Origin: Chitinophaga oryzae
GTDB lineage: Bacteria; Bacteroidota; Bacteroidia; Chitinophagales; Chitinophagaceae
Assembly: GCF_012516375.2 (NCBI RefSeq)
Contig: NZ_CP051204.2
Span: forward strand, 4,464,001 to 4,528,000
Direction of reading: 5' to 3'
DNA: 64,000 nt
Positions within the stretch are counted from its first letter, which is position 1, and each line of letters starts with the position of its first letter. Below, in pieces: positions 1 to 9,749 of the stretch. The translations under genes were made by a program, and so were the position numbers. The notes under the pieces are model-generated. The model ran no database searches, had not been told where the DNA came from, and saw nothing but the letters and a program-made list of their open reading frames with translations.

Positions 1-3000
1 ACGATTTCTTCCCGTTCAAAAACGTCTGTATTGTAAGAGAGCGACAGCTGAATACCCCCGCTGGTTTCTGCGAAGGAAAAAGTAAGATCAAACTGACTGG
101 TTTCTGCTTTCAACCCATCGATATAGCTGGCCGTTAGTCCTTCCATTCCGTCATCTCCGCTATATATATTGGTGTTGCTCTGATTCTGCAGTACCACCAA
201 TACATCAAACAAAGCTGAGCGGCTAACGTCCCTGTTCACCTTGCGTAATTCCAGCAACCGGTCAAACGGACATTCCTGGTTGCCATACGCTTCCAGCAAC
301 ACTTCTTTTTCTTTCAATAACAGGTCCCGGAAACTCTGCGCCGCATTGAACCGGGTACGCAGCGGCAGTGTATTCAAATAGATTCCTATCTGGTTTTCCA
401 ACTCCTGCTGCTCACGGCCTGCTACAGGAATGCCAACGATAATGTCTTCCTGTCCGGTATAGCGGTGGAACAGGCCTTTGATAGACGCCAGCAGCAGCAT
501 AAAAGGAGTAACTGCCTCCCGGTTGCAATACCGGTACAGTTCTTCCATATTGCCCTGCAGCAAGGTGACTGACAAGCTATCACCGTGATGGGTTTGTATC
601 GGTGGGCGGGTTTTACCGGGAAAGAGGTCCAGCACCGGCAGATCGCCTTCCAGCTGGCGCATCCAGTAATCCTCCTGTTGCTGTAACTGGTCCAGCCGTG
701 ACTGTTGCCAGGCGGCGTAGTCCCGGTATTGTATCCTCAATGGCGGCAGATCGGGAAGCCTGCCATGTAACAGGGCATTATAAATGCTCACCACTTCTTT
801 TGCGAGCACCTGCATGGACCAGCCATCGCTGATGATGTGGTGCATGGTATAAAAAAATGCGTGGTCATTGGGAGCTATTTTTACCAGTATGGTCCTCAGC
901 AGCGGTCCTTGTCCGAGATCAAAAGGTTTCAGCTGCTCTTCCGCATAAATAGTTTTCAGTGCCTGCTCCGGCTGCGGTTCTCCGCTGATATCGCGATAGT
1001 TCCAGTTCAGTGTGATCCCTTCCGGCGGTTGTACGTACTGCATTACTTCTCCCGATGATGTTTGCCGGAATACCGTCCGCAGGCTTTCATGCCTGCTTAC
1101 CACGGTATGCAGTGCCGCTTTCAGCAGCGCTTCTTCCAGCGGTCCGTTTAACCGGAGCCCCAACGCCATGTTATAAGCCAGGGAGCTGTCGGTGAAGCGG
1201 CTGAGTACCCAAAAACGGAGCTGGGCATTGCTCAAAACATAGTATTCCGAAGGCGGCAGCGCGGGAATCTCTTCTACGGCCTGCTGTCCTGCGACTGCAA
1301 TCAGCGCAGCCATTTCCGCCAGGCGGGGATGACTGAAAATATCTTTGATCTGCACATCGGCAGACCACTCTTTTCTGATCCGGCTGATCAGTTGTATCGC
1401 TTTCAGGCTATGGCCTCCCAGGTCAAAAAAGTGATCGTTGACGCCGATGTTTTTCCGCTCAAGGACTTCCTCCCATATATGGGACAGGCGTTCCTCTGTT
1501 TCATTACGGGGGGCCAGGTAGGCGGCTGTTGCTCCCCGCAGCGCCGTCATATCCGGCGGAGGCAATTCACCCGCGGCCACTTTGCCGTTGGCGTTCAGCG
1601 GAAACTGGTCCAGCAGCATAATCGCCTGCGGCTGCATATATTCGGGCAAGAGTGTGGTCAACGCAGCGCTGACCATATCCACGTCCGTTCCCGGCAGCGC
1701 AGTAAAATACGCAGCCAGGCCTTTATCATTTCCCGGCAGGTCGATGACTGTTACCACCGCCTGGGTAACACCCGCCACCCGGCTGATGGCCGCCGCCACT
1801 TCCGCCGGTTCCACGCGGTGGCCGCGTATCTTCACCTGCTGGTCCTTGCGGCCGAGGAAAGTAATTACGCCGTCCGGCCGGTAACGGCACATGTCGCCGG
1901 TGCGGTAGAGGCGTTCTCCCGGAACAAAAGGATGTGGGATGAATTGTGTTTCCGTTAGTTCAGGGGCCTGGAGGTATCCACGCGCCAGCCCGTCGCCGCC
2001 GACATACAACTCGCCGGCAAGGCCCAGCGGGAGCAACTGCCGGTTGGCATCCAGGATGTAACAGGTACTGTTGCTGACAGGAAGCCCGATGGGAATATCT
2101 TCCACGTCGTCGTCCGTCACCTGCCATGTAGCAGAGAAAGTTGTATTTTCCGTAGGCCCGTAACCGTTAATCACCACCAGTGACGGATATAATGCCCGCA
2201 ACTTCCCGATATGATGCGGAGACAAGCGATCGCCTCCTACCAGGACCACTGCAAGGGTTGCAAACAGGCTTGCATCGGCGTCCACCAGTTGATTGAACCA
2301 GGATGCAGTAAACCACATCATCGTCACTGCCTCCTTTCTTACCAGGTTCCCCAACAGCGTATAGTCAAGCAGCGTTTCCCTGCCGGCCAGCACCAAACGG
2401 CCGCCATTCAGCAACATTCCCCAATATTCAAACGTTACGGCATCGAATGACACTGCGCCGGTAGACAGCAGCACATCCTGGCCGGAGAAAGCTACGATCC
2501 CTGTATTCTTCACCAATCGTACCACGCTCTGATGCGTCACCATCACCCCTTTCGGACGACCGGTCGAACCGGAGGTATACATCACATAAGCCAGATGAGC
2601 CGGGCCGGCCTGGCGGGCCGGGCGCCCTTCCCTGGCAGGTAAACTGTCCAGCTGCAGGTCCAGTGCCATTATATCTCCCTGGTAATATTCAATCAGGTCG
2701 AATACGGCAGCAGAGTCAGTTATCAACAGCTGCACAGTGGCGTCCTGCAACAGCGCTCCGGCGCGGGCGGCGGGATAACCGCGGTCTACCGGCACATAGG
2801 CGGCTCCTGCTTTCAGAATGCCCAGTATGCCGATCATCATCAGCGCTGACTTATCCATCATTACGCCGACCAGCATATCCGGTTTCACGTGATAGCTGTC
2901 CATGAGGTGATGTGCCAGCCTGTTGGCCGCATCGTCCAACTCCCGGTAAGTCATTCGCTGGTCTTCATACACCAGGGCGACGGCATCCGGCGTACTATCC

Positions 3001-5012
3001 GCCTGCGCTTCAAAAAGGTCTGCGATAGTAAGTGTTGACGGATAGGCAACTGCGGTATGATTAAATGTGTAGAGCTGTTGCTGTTCTTCTTCGTCAGATA
3101 GATATTTAAGGAAACAAATATGTTGTCCGGGGCAGGCGGTCACCTCCCGGAGAAGATTGAAAAAATGCGTAAACAAACGGTTGATGGTGGCCTCTTTGAA
3201 AAGCGCGGTATTATATGTTATCTGCAGAAAAAGCTTGCCATCCCTTTCCGTAAAGGTAAAGGTGAGGTCCACCTGGCTGGTTTGCAAAGCAAATTCCTGC
3301 GTGCCCCCGGTTGTTATCCCTTCCAGGTGGTCCGGCGTATTATCAAGCGTAATATTTTCCTGGTTTTGCATCACCACCATCACGTCGAACAATGGCGACC
3401 TCCCGATGTTTACCGGTGGCGCCAGTTTGTCCGTCAGCATATTGAACGGATAGGCCTGATGTTCGTAAGCACCCAGCAGCACCTCTTTGGTTTTCGTCAG
3501 CAACGCGCCGAAGGAAGCGCCGCCCAGCGGTTGCATGCGGAGGGGTAACGTATTCAGATATACGCCGATCTGGTCTTCCAGCGCCAGTTGTTCCCGCCCT
3601 CCCACCGGTGTCCCGATGATCATGTCTTCCTGGCCTGTATAGCGGAAAAGCAATGCAGACAACGCAGACAGCAGGCCGGTGAAGAGCGTGGTACTTTCCG
3701 TGTGGCATAATGTCCGTAAAGCCGCCACCGGTGAGGCCGGCATCTCGCGGATCATACTATGGCCGCTAAAGGACTGTACCAGCGGCCTTGGATAGTCGAG
3801 CGGCAGTTCCGTCACCGGAAGTTCACCACTCAGCTGATTCATCCAGTAATGCTCCAGGGCAGTCAGTGTATCGCCTTGCAGGTATTGCTCCTGCCAGTGG
3901 GCATAATCTTTATATTGTATGTCCAGGCGCGGCAGCTCCGGCAAAGCGGATATCCGCAGGGCGTTATAAGCGGCCATTACGTCCCTCAGCAATACCAGCA
4001 TCGACCATCCATCGCTAATGATATGATGCATGGTGTAAAAAAGCACATGTTCATCATCACCGGTCTTTACCACCGTCAACCTGAACAAGGGAGCAGTGCT
4101 GAGGTCAAAAACGGCCAGCTGTTCGCGATCGCCGATAGCACGCAGCGCAGCGCCGGCATCGGGGCTGCCGGTGATATCTTCGTAACGCGGTGCACATGCC
4201 ACCTCCCAGACCGGCAGCACATGCTGCCGGACATCTCCTGCTTCATTCAGCCGGAATACGGTCCGCAGGCTTTCATGCCTGTTCAGTACAAATGAGAGTG
4301 CACGTTGCAGCGCCTTTTTATCGAGCTGTCCTTTCAGCGTACATACGTTAGCGATATGGTAAGCCCGGGAGCGTTCCTCAAACTGGCTAAGCATCCAGAA
4401 GCGGCGCTGGGCATGGCTGAGCGGATAGCTGCTCTGATGCGGCGCACGAACGATGCCACTTTCGCGGCTGGTGGCGGCTTTCTCCAGGAACGCCGCCTGG
4501 GCGGCAATGGTCGTATGTGTAAAAACATCTTTCATTTGGAGAGACAGCCCCATCAGCTGGCGTACGCGCGCAAAGAGCTGCACTGCTTTAAGGCTGTGCC
4601 CTCCGGAGCGGAAAAAATCATCGTGGATGCTGATCTCCTGTTTTCCCAATACGCTCCGCCAGATATCGAGCAACTGCTGCTCAAATGTACTGCGTGGTGT
4701 TTCAAAGGCTGTTGCTGCCGGAACCGGCTGATCACTAACGGCATCGGTTATATGAATATCTGTCAGCAACTCGAGGCGGCCGGCTTCCAGCCATCGTCCG
4801 GTATCGCCGGTCCTGCAGAGCCATCCGTCTTTCCGGAAAGGGTCCGGCGCGGGACTATGTGCCGGGCCGCCGGGAAAATATTTTTCTATCGCGGACAAAT
4901 GGTCGTAGCCGACACATATCTTCCCTGCGACACCTACAGGCACCAGCAGGTCATGTTCATCCAGTATATAAATGCGTAGGTTGTGGGCGGTGTTTTCGAT
5001 ACTCACCTTCAT
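1..5012 (-). CDS. Non-ribosomal peptide synthetase NRPS-4, partial (A fragment-T-C-A-T-C...)
   Basis: The frame is open from an ATG at 5012 to the left edge, so the C-terminus is missing. Residues 1 to about 95 look like only the A6-A7 part of an adenylation domain (RIYILDE, VPVGVAGK, LCRTGDTGRW); cores A1-A5 and A8-A10 are absent. A thiolation domain follows (GGHSLKA near 139), a condensation domain (HHIISDGWS near 329), a complete A domain (TSGSTGRPKG near 812), a second T domain (GGHSLKA near 1199) and a second C domain (HHIISDGWS near 1390) that runs out of the window. The binding-pocket residues of the full A domain read DAFWLGGTFK, the valine type. The first T domain has no adenylation domain of its own and would have to be charged in trans, or be skipped. 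The gene sits 36 bp after the 72-residue protein and downstream of the CmlA-like hydroxylase, so these three are probably one operon. No thioesterase is seen in the visible part. Confidence 0.95.
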   Translation of the reverse strand, partial: MKVSIENTAHNLRIYILDEHDLLVPVGVAGKICVGYDHLSAIEKYFPGGPAHSPAPDPFRKDGWLCRTGDTGRWLEAGRLELLTDIHITDAVSDQPVPAATAFETPRSTFEQQLLDIWRSVLGKQEISIHDDFFRSGGHSLKAVQLFARVRQLMGLSLQMKDVFTHTTIAAQAAFLEKAATSRESGIVRAPHQSSYPLSHAQRRFWMLSQFEERSRAYHIANVCTLKGQLDKKALQRALSFVLNRHESLRTVFRLNEAGDVRQHVLPVWEVACAPRYEDITGSPDAGAALRAIGDREQLAVFDLSTAPLFRLTVVKTGDDEHVLFYTMHHIISDGWSMLVLLRDVMAAYNALRISALPELPRLDIQYKDYAHWQEQYLQGDTLTALEHYWMNQLSGELPVTELPLDYPRPLVQSFSGHSMIREMPASPVAALRTLCHTESTTLFTGLLSALSALLFRYTGQEDMIIGTPVGGREQLALEDQIGVYLNTLPLRMQPLGGASFGALLTKTKEVLLGAYEHQAYPFNMLTDKLAPPVNIGRSPLFDVMVVMQNQENITLDNTPDHLEGITTGGTQEFALQTSQVDLTFTFTERDGKLFLQITYNTALFKEATINRLFTHFFNLLREVTACPGQHICFLKYLSDEEEQQQLYTFNHTAVAYPSTLTIADLFEAQADSTPDAVALVYEDQRMTYRELDDAANRLAHHLMDSYHVKPDMLVGVMMDKSALMMIGILGILKAGAAYVPVDRGYPAARAGALLQDATVQLLITDSAAVFDLIEYYQGDIMALDLQLDSLPAREGRPARQAGPAHLAYVMYTSGSTGRPKGVMVTHQSVVRLVKNTGIVAFSGQDVLLSTGAVSFDAVTFEYWGMLLNGGRLVLAGRETLLDYTLLGNLVRKEAVTMMWFTASWFNQLVDADASLFATLAVVLVGGDRLSPHHIGKLRALYPSLVVINGYGPTENTTFSATWQVTDDDVEDIPIGLPVSNSTCYILDANRQLLPLGLAGELYVGGDGLARGYLQAPELTETQFIPHPFVPGERLYRTGDMCRYRPDGVITFLGRKDQQVKIRGHRVEPAEVAAAISRVAGVTQAVVTVIDLPGNDKGLAAYFTALPGTDVDMVSAALTTLLPEYMQPQAIMLLDQFPLNANGKVAAGELPPPDMTALRGATAAYLAPRNETEERLSHIWEEVLERKNIGVNDHFFDLGGHSLKAIQLISRIRKEWSADVQIKDIFSHPRLAEMAALIAVAGQQAVEEIPALPPSEYYVLSNAQLRFWVLSRFTDSSLAYNMALGLRLNGPLEEALLKAALHTVVSRHESLRTVFRQTSSGEVMQYVQPPEGITLNWNYRDISGEPQPEQALKTIYAEEQLKPFDLGQGPLLRTILVKIAPNDHAFFYTMHHIISDGWSMQVLAKEVVSIYNALLHGRLPDLPPLRIQYRDYAAWQQSRLDQLQQQEDYWMRQLEGDLPVLDLFPGKTRPPIQTHHGDSLSVTLLQGNMEELYRYCNREAVTPFMLLLASIKGLFHRYTGQEDIIVGIPVAGREQQELENQIGIYLNTLPLRTRFNAAQSFRDLLLKEKEVLLEAYGNQECPFDRLLELRKVNRDVSRSALFDVLVVLQNQSNTNIYSGDDGMEGLTASYIDGLKAETSQFDLTFSFAETSGGIQLSLSYNTDVFEREEI

Positions 5013-5048
5013 ACTTTTTATTTTCAACAAAAGAGGTTAACCTGTGGC

Positions 5049-5267
5049 TTATTTGGTTGCGGGCGGTTCTTCAGGGGAAGCCGCCGGCCCGGAGGCCTGC
5101 GCCTCCGGATGCCCACAGTAAATCATCATTTCCTCGTCAGTAAACGAGGGTAACTGCCGGGGCATATCTTCCCCCAGCTGTGCATTGTATTCGGAAAAAA
5201 ATTCCTTCATATATGCAAAGTGTGCCCTGACCCTGTCCATCAGGGATTCCATTTTTTGTTTTGCCAT
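5049..5267 (-). CDS. Small 72-residue protein of unknown function in the NRPS-4 operon
   Basis: Short frame between the CmlA-like hydroxylase (48 bp upstream) and NRPS-4 (36 bp downstream), same strand, starting at an ATG. The N-terminal half is charged and amphipathic (repeated M, R, F and E/K spacing, probably helical); the C-terminal third is rich in Pro, Ala and Glu and ends PPATK. It contains one Cys. It does not show the MbtH signature expected of the small NRPS chaperone, and it lacks the Ser/Thr/Cys-rich core expected of a lanthipeptide precursor. Its position suggests co-translation with the hydroxylase and the synthetase, but no function can be read from the sequence. Confidence 0.6.
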   Translation of the reverse strand: MAKQKMESLMDRVRAHFAYMKEFFSEYNAQLGEDMPRQLPSFTDEEMMIYCGHPEAQASGPAASPEEPPATK

Positions 5268-5315
5268 AAATCTGTTGGAATTAAGGGGAAAAGGGAGCCG
5301 TGGCTGATAGTGCTT

Positions 5316-6947
5316 CTATAATACGGGGTGTGCGGTTGCGGGAGACTTGTGTTTGTTATACAGTATTTCTTTTTCACCGAACAGGCGTTCAGCGGCGAGG
5401 CCTTTTTCTTTGCATTCGCTGATCAGCTTATTGGAGGCCACGATAGGGTTGGATTCATCGGTGTATTTGATGCTGCTGATAAACTCCAGCCAGGGTTCCT
5501 GCCCCATGGCGTATACATATAACTCTGCCGGCTGAAAGATATCGACAATAGCGCTTCCTCTTTCAAAATTAGATCCGGCGAGCCTTCTGGAAGCATCCAT
5601 ATCCCTGGGAAGGTCCCTGGTAAGCAACGGTCCGTACAGCCAGCTTAACGGCGCACCGTCACATTCCATGCCCAGGAACAATACATCGAGTTTGCCTATT
5701 TCCTTCTGCACGTGTTCATACAGGCGGGGTTCCACCACACATGAATCTGCCGCAAACATAATTTTAAAATCGTTTATCTGCAGGTAGTGACAGATCTTCG
5801 TACTAATGCTGAGGTCAGAGTGTTCTCCGAAGAAGGGAATACCGGTGATGGTACAATCGCCCATTTCCAGGGTACCCATCTCCTCCAGCTCCAGCACATT
5901 TTTAAAACCGGTTTGTTGCAACACCATTTTCAGGTTAGGGTCCTGCAATTGTCCATAGCCGCCGCGGGGGACTACTATATTCCTGATCCGGTGACGCAAC
6001 GGCAGCAACGTTTCAAACAATATATGGTCCTGATGGTTATGGGTGATCAGGACATAATCAATTACAGGCGGCAAATGCATATCGGAAAAACGGGCGAGCT
6101 CCGTATTGTATCCGTAATAGCTGATAAGCGGGTCTACCAGTATGCTCACCTCTTTTGTTTCTATGAGAATGCAGGCATGCCCGAAATAGCGCATCCTGAT
6201 CTTGTCGCCTTCATAACGCTGGTACGGAGGAGGCGCATCTTTTGTGAAGAAGGTTTCCAGCAGCGCTTCGTCCTCTCTGGAAACATTCAGCAGTTCTTTC
6301 AGGTAACTGATCGTGTTAGGCGTATGTTTCATACGGGCTATTTCGTCGATCACGCGGTCATTGAAAGCTACCGGCAGGTGAAGCACGTTCGGCTCATCCA
6401 GCCGGGGAGTGCTGAGCACAAAAGGTCTTTCATCGTTCTCTGTGACCCATAGCGCGATACTCTGGAACTGTTCCTGGTAGTATTTGCTTTTATAGAGCAG
6501 GGACTCCACGATGCGGAATGAGGGCTGGTTGTTCAGGTCATAGTTAAGTTCCACATATCCTTTGAGAATATCCGGCACTTTAGCGTACAGCGGTTCCAGG
6601 GAATATCCTTTGGCATGTTCCTTCAGCAGCTGGTCGAGCTCTTTTAAGGCGTCGGACAGCGCTACCAGGTCCTGCTGGGATGACAATGTTTCTTCCCGCA
6701 GCGCGCGTACTTCTTCCACCCTGTTTCGTCCGAAGTCCATAAACGGCCCGCCTTTCATTTTAGGGTTACGTACGGCTTCCATGTGTATCTGTGGCGCCTG
6801 TATATACGAATTGATGATCTTCATATGGCGGCCGGTAACATTTTGCGCGGCAGTCGCCGGTGGAATGAGGTATGACCACGCATACCATCTTTTAAATAAT
6901 GGTTCGATCACCAGATTTGGCTTGAGATAATACAAATCTTCCATCAT
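5316..6947 (-). CDS. CmlA-like diiron beta-hydroxylase with metallo-beta-lactamase fold
   Basis: The 543-residue protein has the length and layout of CmlA, the chloramphenicol-pathway enzyme that beta-hydroxylates an amino acid while it is tethered to an NRPS carrier domain (FrsH is a related leucine hydroxylase). The N-terminal segment has the family pattern (EPLFKRWYAWSYLI, then SYIQAPQIH). The C-terminal metallo-beta-lactamase fold carries HNHQDH near residues 303-308, GEHSDL near 373 and FAADS near 399, at almost the same residue numbers as the iron ligands of CmlA. This is family knowledge plus motif matching. The substrate is inferred to be an aminoacyl-T domain, most simply on NRPS-4 just downstream, which has a Val-type A domain. 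A plain hydrolase of the same fold is possible but does not explain the N-terminal domain. A second ATG lies at 6944. Confidence 0.8.
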   Translation of the reverse strand: MMEDLYYLKPNLVIEPLFKRWYAWSYLIPPATAAQNVTGRHMKIINSYIQAPQIHMEAVRNPKMKGGPFMDFGRNRVEEVRALREETLSSQQDLVALSDALKELDQLLKEHAKGYSLEPLYAKVPDILKGYVELNYDLNNQPSFRIVESLLYKSKYYQEQFQSIALWVTENDERPFVLSTPRLDEPNVLHLPVAFNDRVIDEIARMKHTPNTISYLKELLNVSREDEALLETFFTKDAPPPYQRYEGDKIRMRYFGHACILIETKEVSILVDPLISYYGYNTELARFSDMHLPPVIDYVLITHNHQDHILFETLLPLRHRIRNIVVPRGGYGQLQDPNLKMVLQQTGFKNVLELEEMGTLEMGDCTITGIPFFGEHSDLSISTKICHYLQINDFKIMFAADSCVVEPRLYEHVQKEIGKLDVLFLGMECDGAPLSWLYGPLLTRDLPRDMDASRRLAGSNFERGSAIVDIFQPAELYVYAMGQEPWLEFISSIKYTDESNPIVASNKLISECKEKGLAAERLFGEKEILYNKHKSPATAHPVL

Positions 6948-7023
6948 GGCATATGCAATTGAATGAGTAAATTTTTATGTTGGGAAACCCGGATGTGCAA
7001 GGAAAATAGGGTAACCGGGAAAG

Positions 7024-7060
7024 ACAGAGCTAACGCTACAGTAAAAACGTCTTAGCGTTA
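7024..7060 (-). promoter_or_regulatory. Inverted repeat and shared element upstream of the hydroxylase/NRPS-4 operon
   Basis: Positions 7031-7038 and 7053-7060 form a perfect 8-bp inverted repeat, TAACGCTA and TAGCGTTA, separated by 14 bp. Positions 7024-7044 match 41944-41964, upstream of the NusG paralogue, at 19 of 21 bases and in the same orientation to the gene. Read on the minus strand the shared part is TTACTGTAGCG followed by TTAGCTCTG; TAGCTCTG is one base from the Bacteroidota -7 box TAnnTTTG. It lies 77-97 bp upstream of the ATG at 6947. A promoter with an operator is the simplest reading. Confidence 0.55.
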
Positions 7061-7193
7061 CTGCAAGTTGAAAATCAATGATTAAAAAAGGGTGTCAGGT
7101 TTACAAAGTTGCTTTGGAATTGTTGTTCAATTTATGCAATAAAATTAGAAAAAAGAAGCTTTCCAAAATAATTTACTACGATATAATTACGAA

Positions 7194-8750
7194 TCAGGTT
7201 GTGACCAGAATACCTTCCGCCATATGGAGCCGTGCGCCATCAATCACCAGATTTACTATTTTCCCGAAGAGCTGTTCATCGTCGGTCACATAGTAATGAT
7301 CTTTGAGCAACGCCAATGCAGGAGCAGGCTGCTGCTGTATAAACGTTACAATGCGTTGTGCCGCTTCCCTGATGGTGAGGGGCTGGTCAAACTGTTCGAA
7401 TACCAGCCTGATAATGCCCGGGTTGATATCCTGCAAGGTATCGTCGAGGGAAAGATAACAAATACAAAAACGCGCACCGTAATGCTGGAAGAATGATGCA
7501 AACGCTGGTACGGTGAGCACGCGCGACAGGTCCATTGTCTCCTCCCAGCTGCGTGTCCTCACACTGGGGGCATGAACAAGCCGCAGTGACAAAAACCGCT
7601 CGGTGCTCAACGGCATCTGCGCCTCCAGTTGTTCTACGCCCGCCTCGTCATCCGCCACCGGACGGCATCTGAATCCCAGTGAGCGCCTGACGGAAAGGAT
7701 AAACTGTTCTCTTTCAAATTCCACCCTGACGGCCGTTACATCGGTATGCTCCTCCGCCGCTGCCAGCCAGGCTTCTATGTATTTTTCAAATGCCGCGATA
7801 TCCGGCATACCGTATTCGCTGTAATACGCCTGGAGGACATTCGGCCGCAGCGATTTCAACAACGAACATGTCCGGCGGTAAGCCGATTGCAGGTATGCAT
7901 CCAGTATGTCGTATCCATCCTGCCGGAAAACGGACCGTAGCGGCAACCCCTCCGGCAGGCCACCATCGCCGTTTTCTGTTTCCATTAGCTGCATGTACTT
8001 CAGCAGAAAGAACCCTTCCCCATACTGCGCCTCACTGCCGGGATAGCCGGCGCTTACGGGATCTGCCTGATAATCCGCTTCATATTCCAGCGCTTTGGCA
8101 GCCAGCGCCTCCAGTATGCCGGACGAAAAATAACGGCTGACTTCCGACAGTACCAGCGCGATACCGGCAGCACCGTTTTTAAAGCCTGTGTTGGCACCCT
8201 CGCAATTAGTGGCATTGCCCCAGTGAATTCCCTTCCTCCCCTGCTTTGCACGGAAGGCAAGCTGCAACACAATCTTTTCCAGCCCTTCCAGTATTTCCGG
8301 GTCCTGCGTTTCCTTGTACACATGCAGCAGCACCAGCAGGATACCAGCCAGCCCCGTGGCAACACCGCTGGTAGCGATGATGCTATACCGGAAGGATTCT
8401 CCCTGCAGGTAGTCCATCGCTATCTGCCTCGCCTCCTGCAACCATTGGTTTTCCCCGCTGGTCCTGTAAAGCCCGAGATAAAACCAGGCGATGCCCATCC
8501 GCCCGCCATAAAGCGTATAATTATAGCCAGGGGATTCCTGGTAAGTTTTTAATTGTGCGGCCAATGTTATCAGATCGTTCCATACCGCCTGCTCACCGGT
8601 GCGACGGAACAGCTCCAGCATAAAAGCACACCTTGCAGGCACCACTTTTTTAATATCAGCACCCGTCAGTGGAGCTTCCATCCGGTCGATAGACTGACAG
8701 ATCCGGTATGCTGCCGGCGACACTCCCGCCGCTGTATTCAGTATTTCCAT
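7194..8750 (-). CDS. LanC-like alpha/alpha-barrel protein with C-terminal extension
   Basis: About 518 residues from the ATG at 8750. A longer frame begins at a TTG at 8783 but would overlap the upstream gene. Three LanC-type helical-hairpin motifs are visible in the N-terminal half: YGGRMGIAWFYLGL, TGLAGILLVL, and GFKNGAAGIALVL, the last resembling the GLxHGxAGI motif of lanthionine cyclases. The WCYG and CHG segments that hold the zinc of true LanC enzymes are not recognisable. The C-terminal 250 or so residues have no motif I can name. The gene follows the glycosyltransferase-like gene by 13 bp and is probably co-transcribed with it. No LanB or LanM and no convincing precursor peptide is nearby, so classical lanthionine formation is unlikely. 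A tailoring or scaffolding role in the NRPS cluster is possible but unproven. Confidence 0.6.
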   Translation of the reverse strand: MEILNTAAGVSPAAYRICQSIDRMEAPLTGADIKKVVPARCAFMLELFRRTGEQAVWNDLITLAAQLKTYQESPGYNYTLYGGRMGIAWFYLGLYRTSGENQWLQEARQIAMDYLQGESFRYSIIATSGVATGLAGILLVLLHVYKETQDPEILEGLEKIVLQLAFRAKQGRKGIHWGNATNCEGANTGFKNGAAGIALVLSEVSRYFSSGILEALAAKALEYEADYQADPVSAGYPGSEAQYGEGFFLLKYMQLMETENGDGGLPEGLPLRSVFRQDGYDILDAYLQSAYRRTCSLLKSLRPNVLQAYYSEYGMPDIAAFEKYIEAWLAAAEEHTDVTAVRVEFEREQFILSVRRSLGFRCRPVADDEAGVEQLEAQMPLSTERFLSLRLVHAPSVRTRSWEETMDLSRVLTVPAFASFFQHYGARFCICYLSLDDTLQDINPGIIRLVFEQFDQPLTIREAAQRIVTFIQQQPAPALALLKDHYYVTDDEQLFGKIVNLVIDGARLHMAEGILVTT

Positions 8751-8763
8751 GCGTTTAACTTTT

Positions 8764-9663
8764 TTAGATTTCAGAAGATGCAACCAGTTCCTGGATGCGA
8801 TAATAATATTCGGGATAACGGTGCTTCAATTCCCGCGACAGCATATTACACACATGCCTGATCTGCTTGAAAACGCCCAGGCAGTGTACAAAATTCTTAT
8901 TCGGCAATGCCTCATGGAAATAACCGATATAGTTGGGAAAGTCTATCACATCGGGGAAGAGGTAGGTCACCTCCCGCTGTTGCGCCTGCGCCATCCAGTA
9001 AAAAAACACCTGTTCATATACCACATTGATGTAAGTACTGTTCATATGTATCATATGATGGTCCAGGTGTTCTTCGTTCTGCTTCAGGAAGTGGAACACT
9101 TCGGCTGTGTACTCCTGGAAAAAAGCAATGTCTGATCCACCCAGAATGCCTGCGTTACTGCATTCTATGATTTTCTTACCGTACAGCTCCCTGATACCCG
9201 GACGTATATACGGGAATTTATCACAGATATCATTAAATGTAGCGGCGTAGGAAGATGCAGCACCTTCCAGGTTCTGCGCCGCCAGCGGGGCTGACATTAC
9301 CCTGTCCTCGAAAGGTTGCCAGATAAACACATCATTATCTACGTGCAGGAACGGCCGGTCCTGTATACTATAGGTATACACCTTCCCCAATGCCCATAGC
9401 CCGGGGTTATAATTATCCAGCTTGTCCATGACAACACGCACGTTCGTGTAGGGAAGTCCGATCTTGTCTATCAGCATCAGCTTACCAAGATCATCTGTTA
9501 CCAGTTCTACTTCGTCATAAAAACTACGTAGCTGCAAACAGGACAGCGCCCAGCTGAAATAGTTGTATTTCCTCGAAGGCCAGCCGCCATTGAGCCTTGT
9601 GTCCTTGAGTAAATCAGGAGACCTGAGAAAAGGTTTGGTCCAGAAACTTTGTACAATTTTCAT
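8764..9663 (-). CDS. Glycosyltransferase-like protein (DUF6734-like)
   Basis: The 299-residue protein starts MKIVQSFWTKPF and contains HVDNDVFIW near residue 105, a DxD-type metal and nucleotide-sugar binding motif placed as in GT-A glycosyltransferases. A second block, IIECSNAGILGGSD, resembles the acceptor loop of such enzymes. No signal peptide or membrane segment is seen. It resembles the DUF6734 group of Bacteroidota by my recollection. It lies immediately upstream of the LanC-like gene and diverges from the sulfotransferase across an 86-bp gap, so the two may share a promoter region. Inference: it could attach a sugar to the peptide product or to a cell-surface acceptor. The family assignment is moderate and the substrate unknown. 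Confidence 0.55.
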   Translation of the reverse strand: MKIVQSFWTKPFLRSPDLLKDTRLNGGWPSRKYNYFSWALSCLQLRSFYDEVELVTDDLGKLMLIDKIGLPYTNVRVVMDKLDNYNPGLWALGKVYTYSIQDRPFLHVDNDVFIWQPFEDRVMSAPLAAQNLEGAASSYAATFNDICDKFPYIRPGIRELYGKKIIECSNAGILGGSDIAFFQEYTAEVFHFLKQNEEHLDHHMIHMNSTYINVVYEQVFFYWMAQAQQREVTYLFPDVIDFPNYIGYFHEALPNKNFVHCLGVFKQIRHVCNMLSRELKHRYPEYYYRIQELVASSEI

Positions 9664-9749
9664 AAGTTGTTGTATTCTTTTTTCATTTTTATTACCTTAA
9701 TTAAATCTTATTCGAAATAACTGTTTTTAACTCTTCAACCTTTTCCAAC

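Noticed and set aside
5049..5267. MbtH-like NRPS chaperone
   Set aside because: The size fits, but the conserved Trp and Pro pattern of MbtH proteins is absent.
7194..9663. Lanthipeptide cluster based on the LanC-like gene
   Set aside because: No LanB, LanM or peptidase-transporter and no Cys/Ser-rich precursor is nearby, and zinc ligands are not visible.
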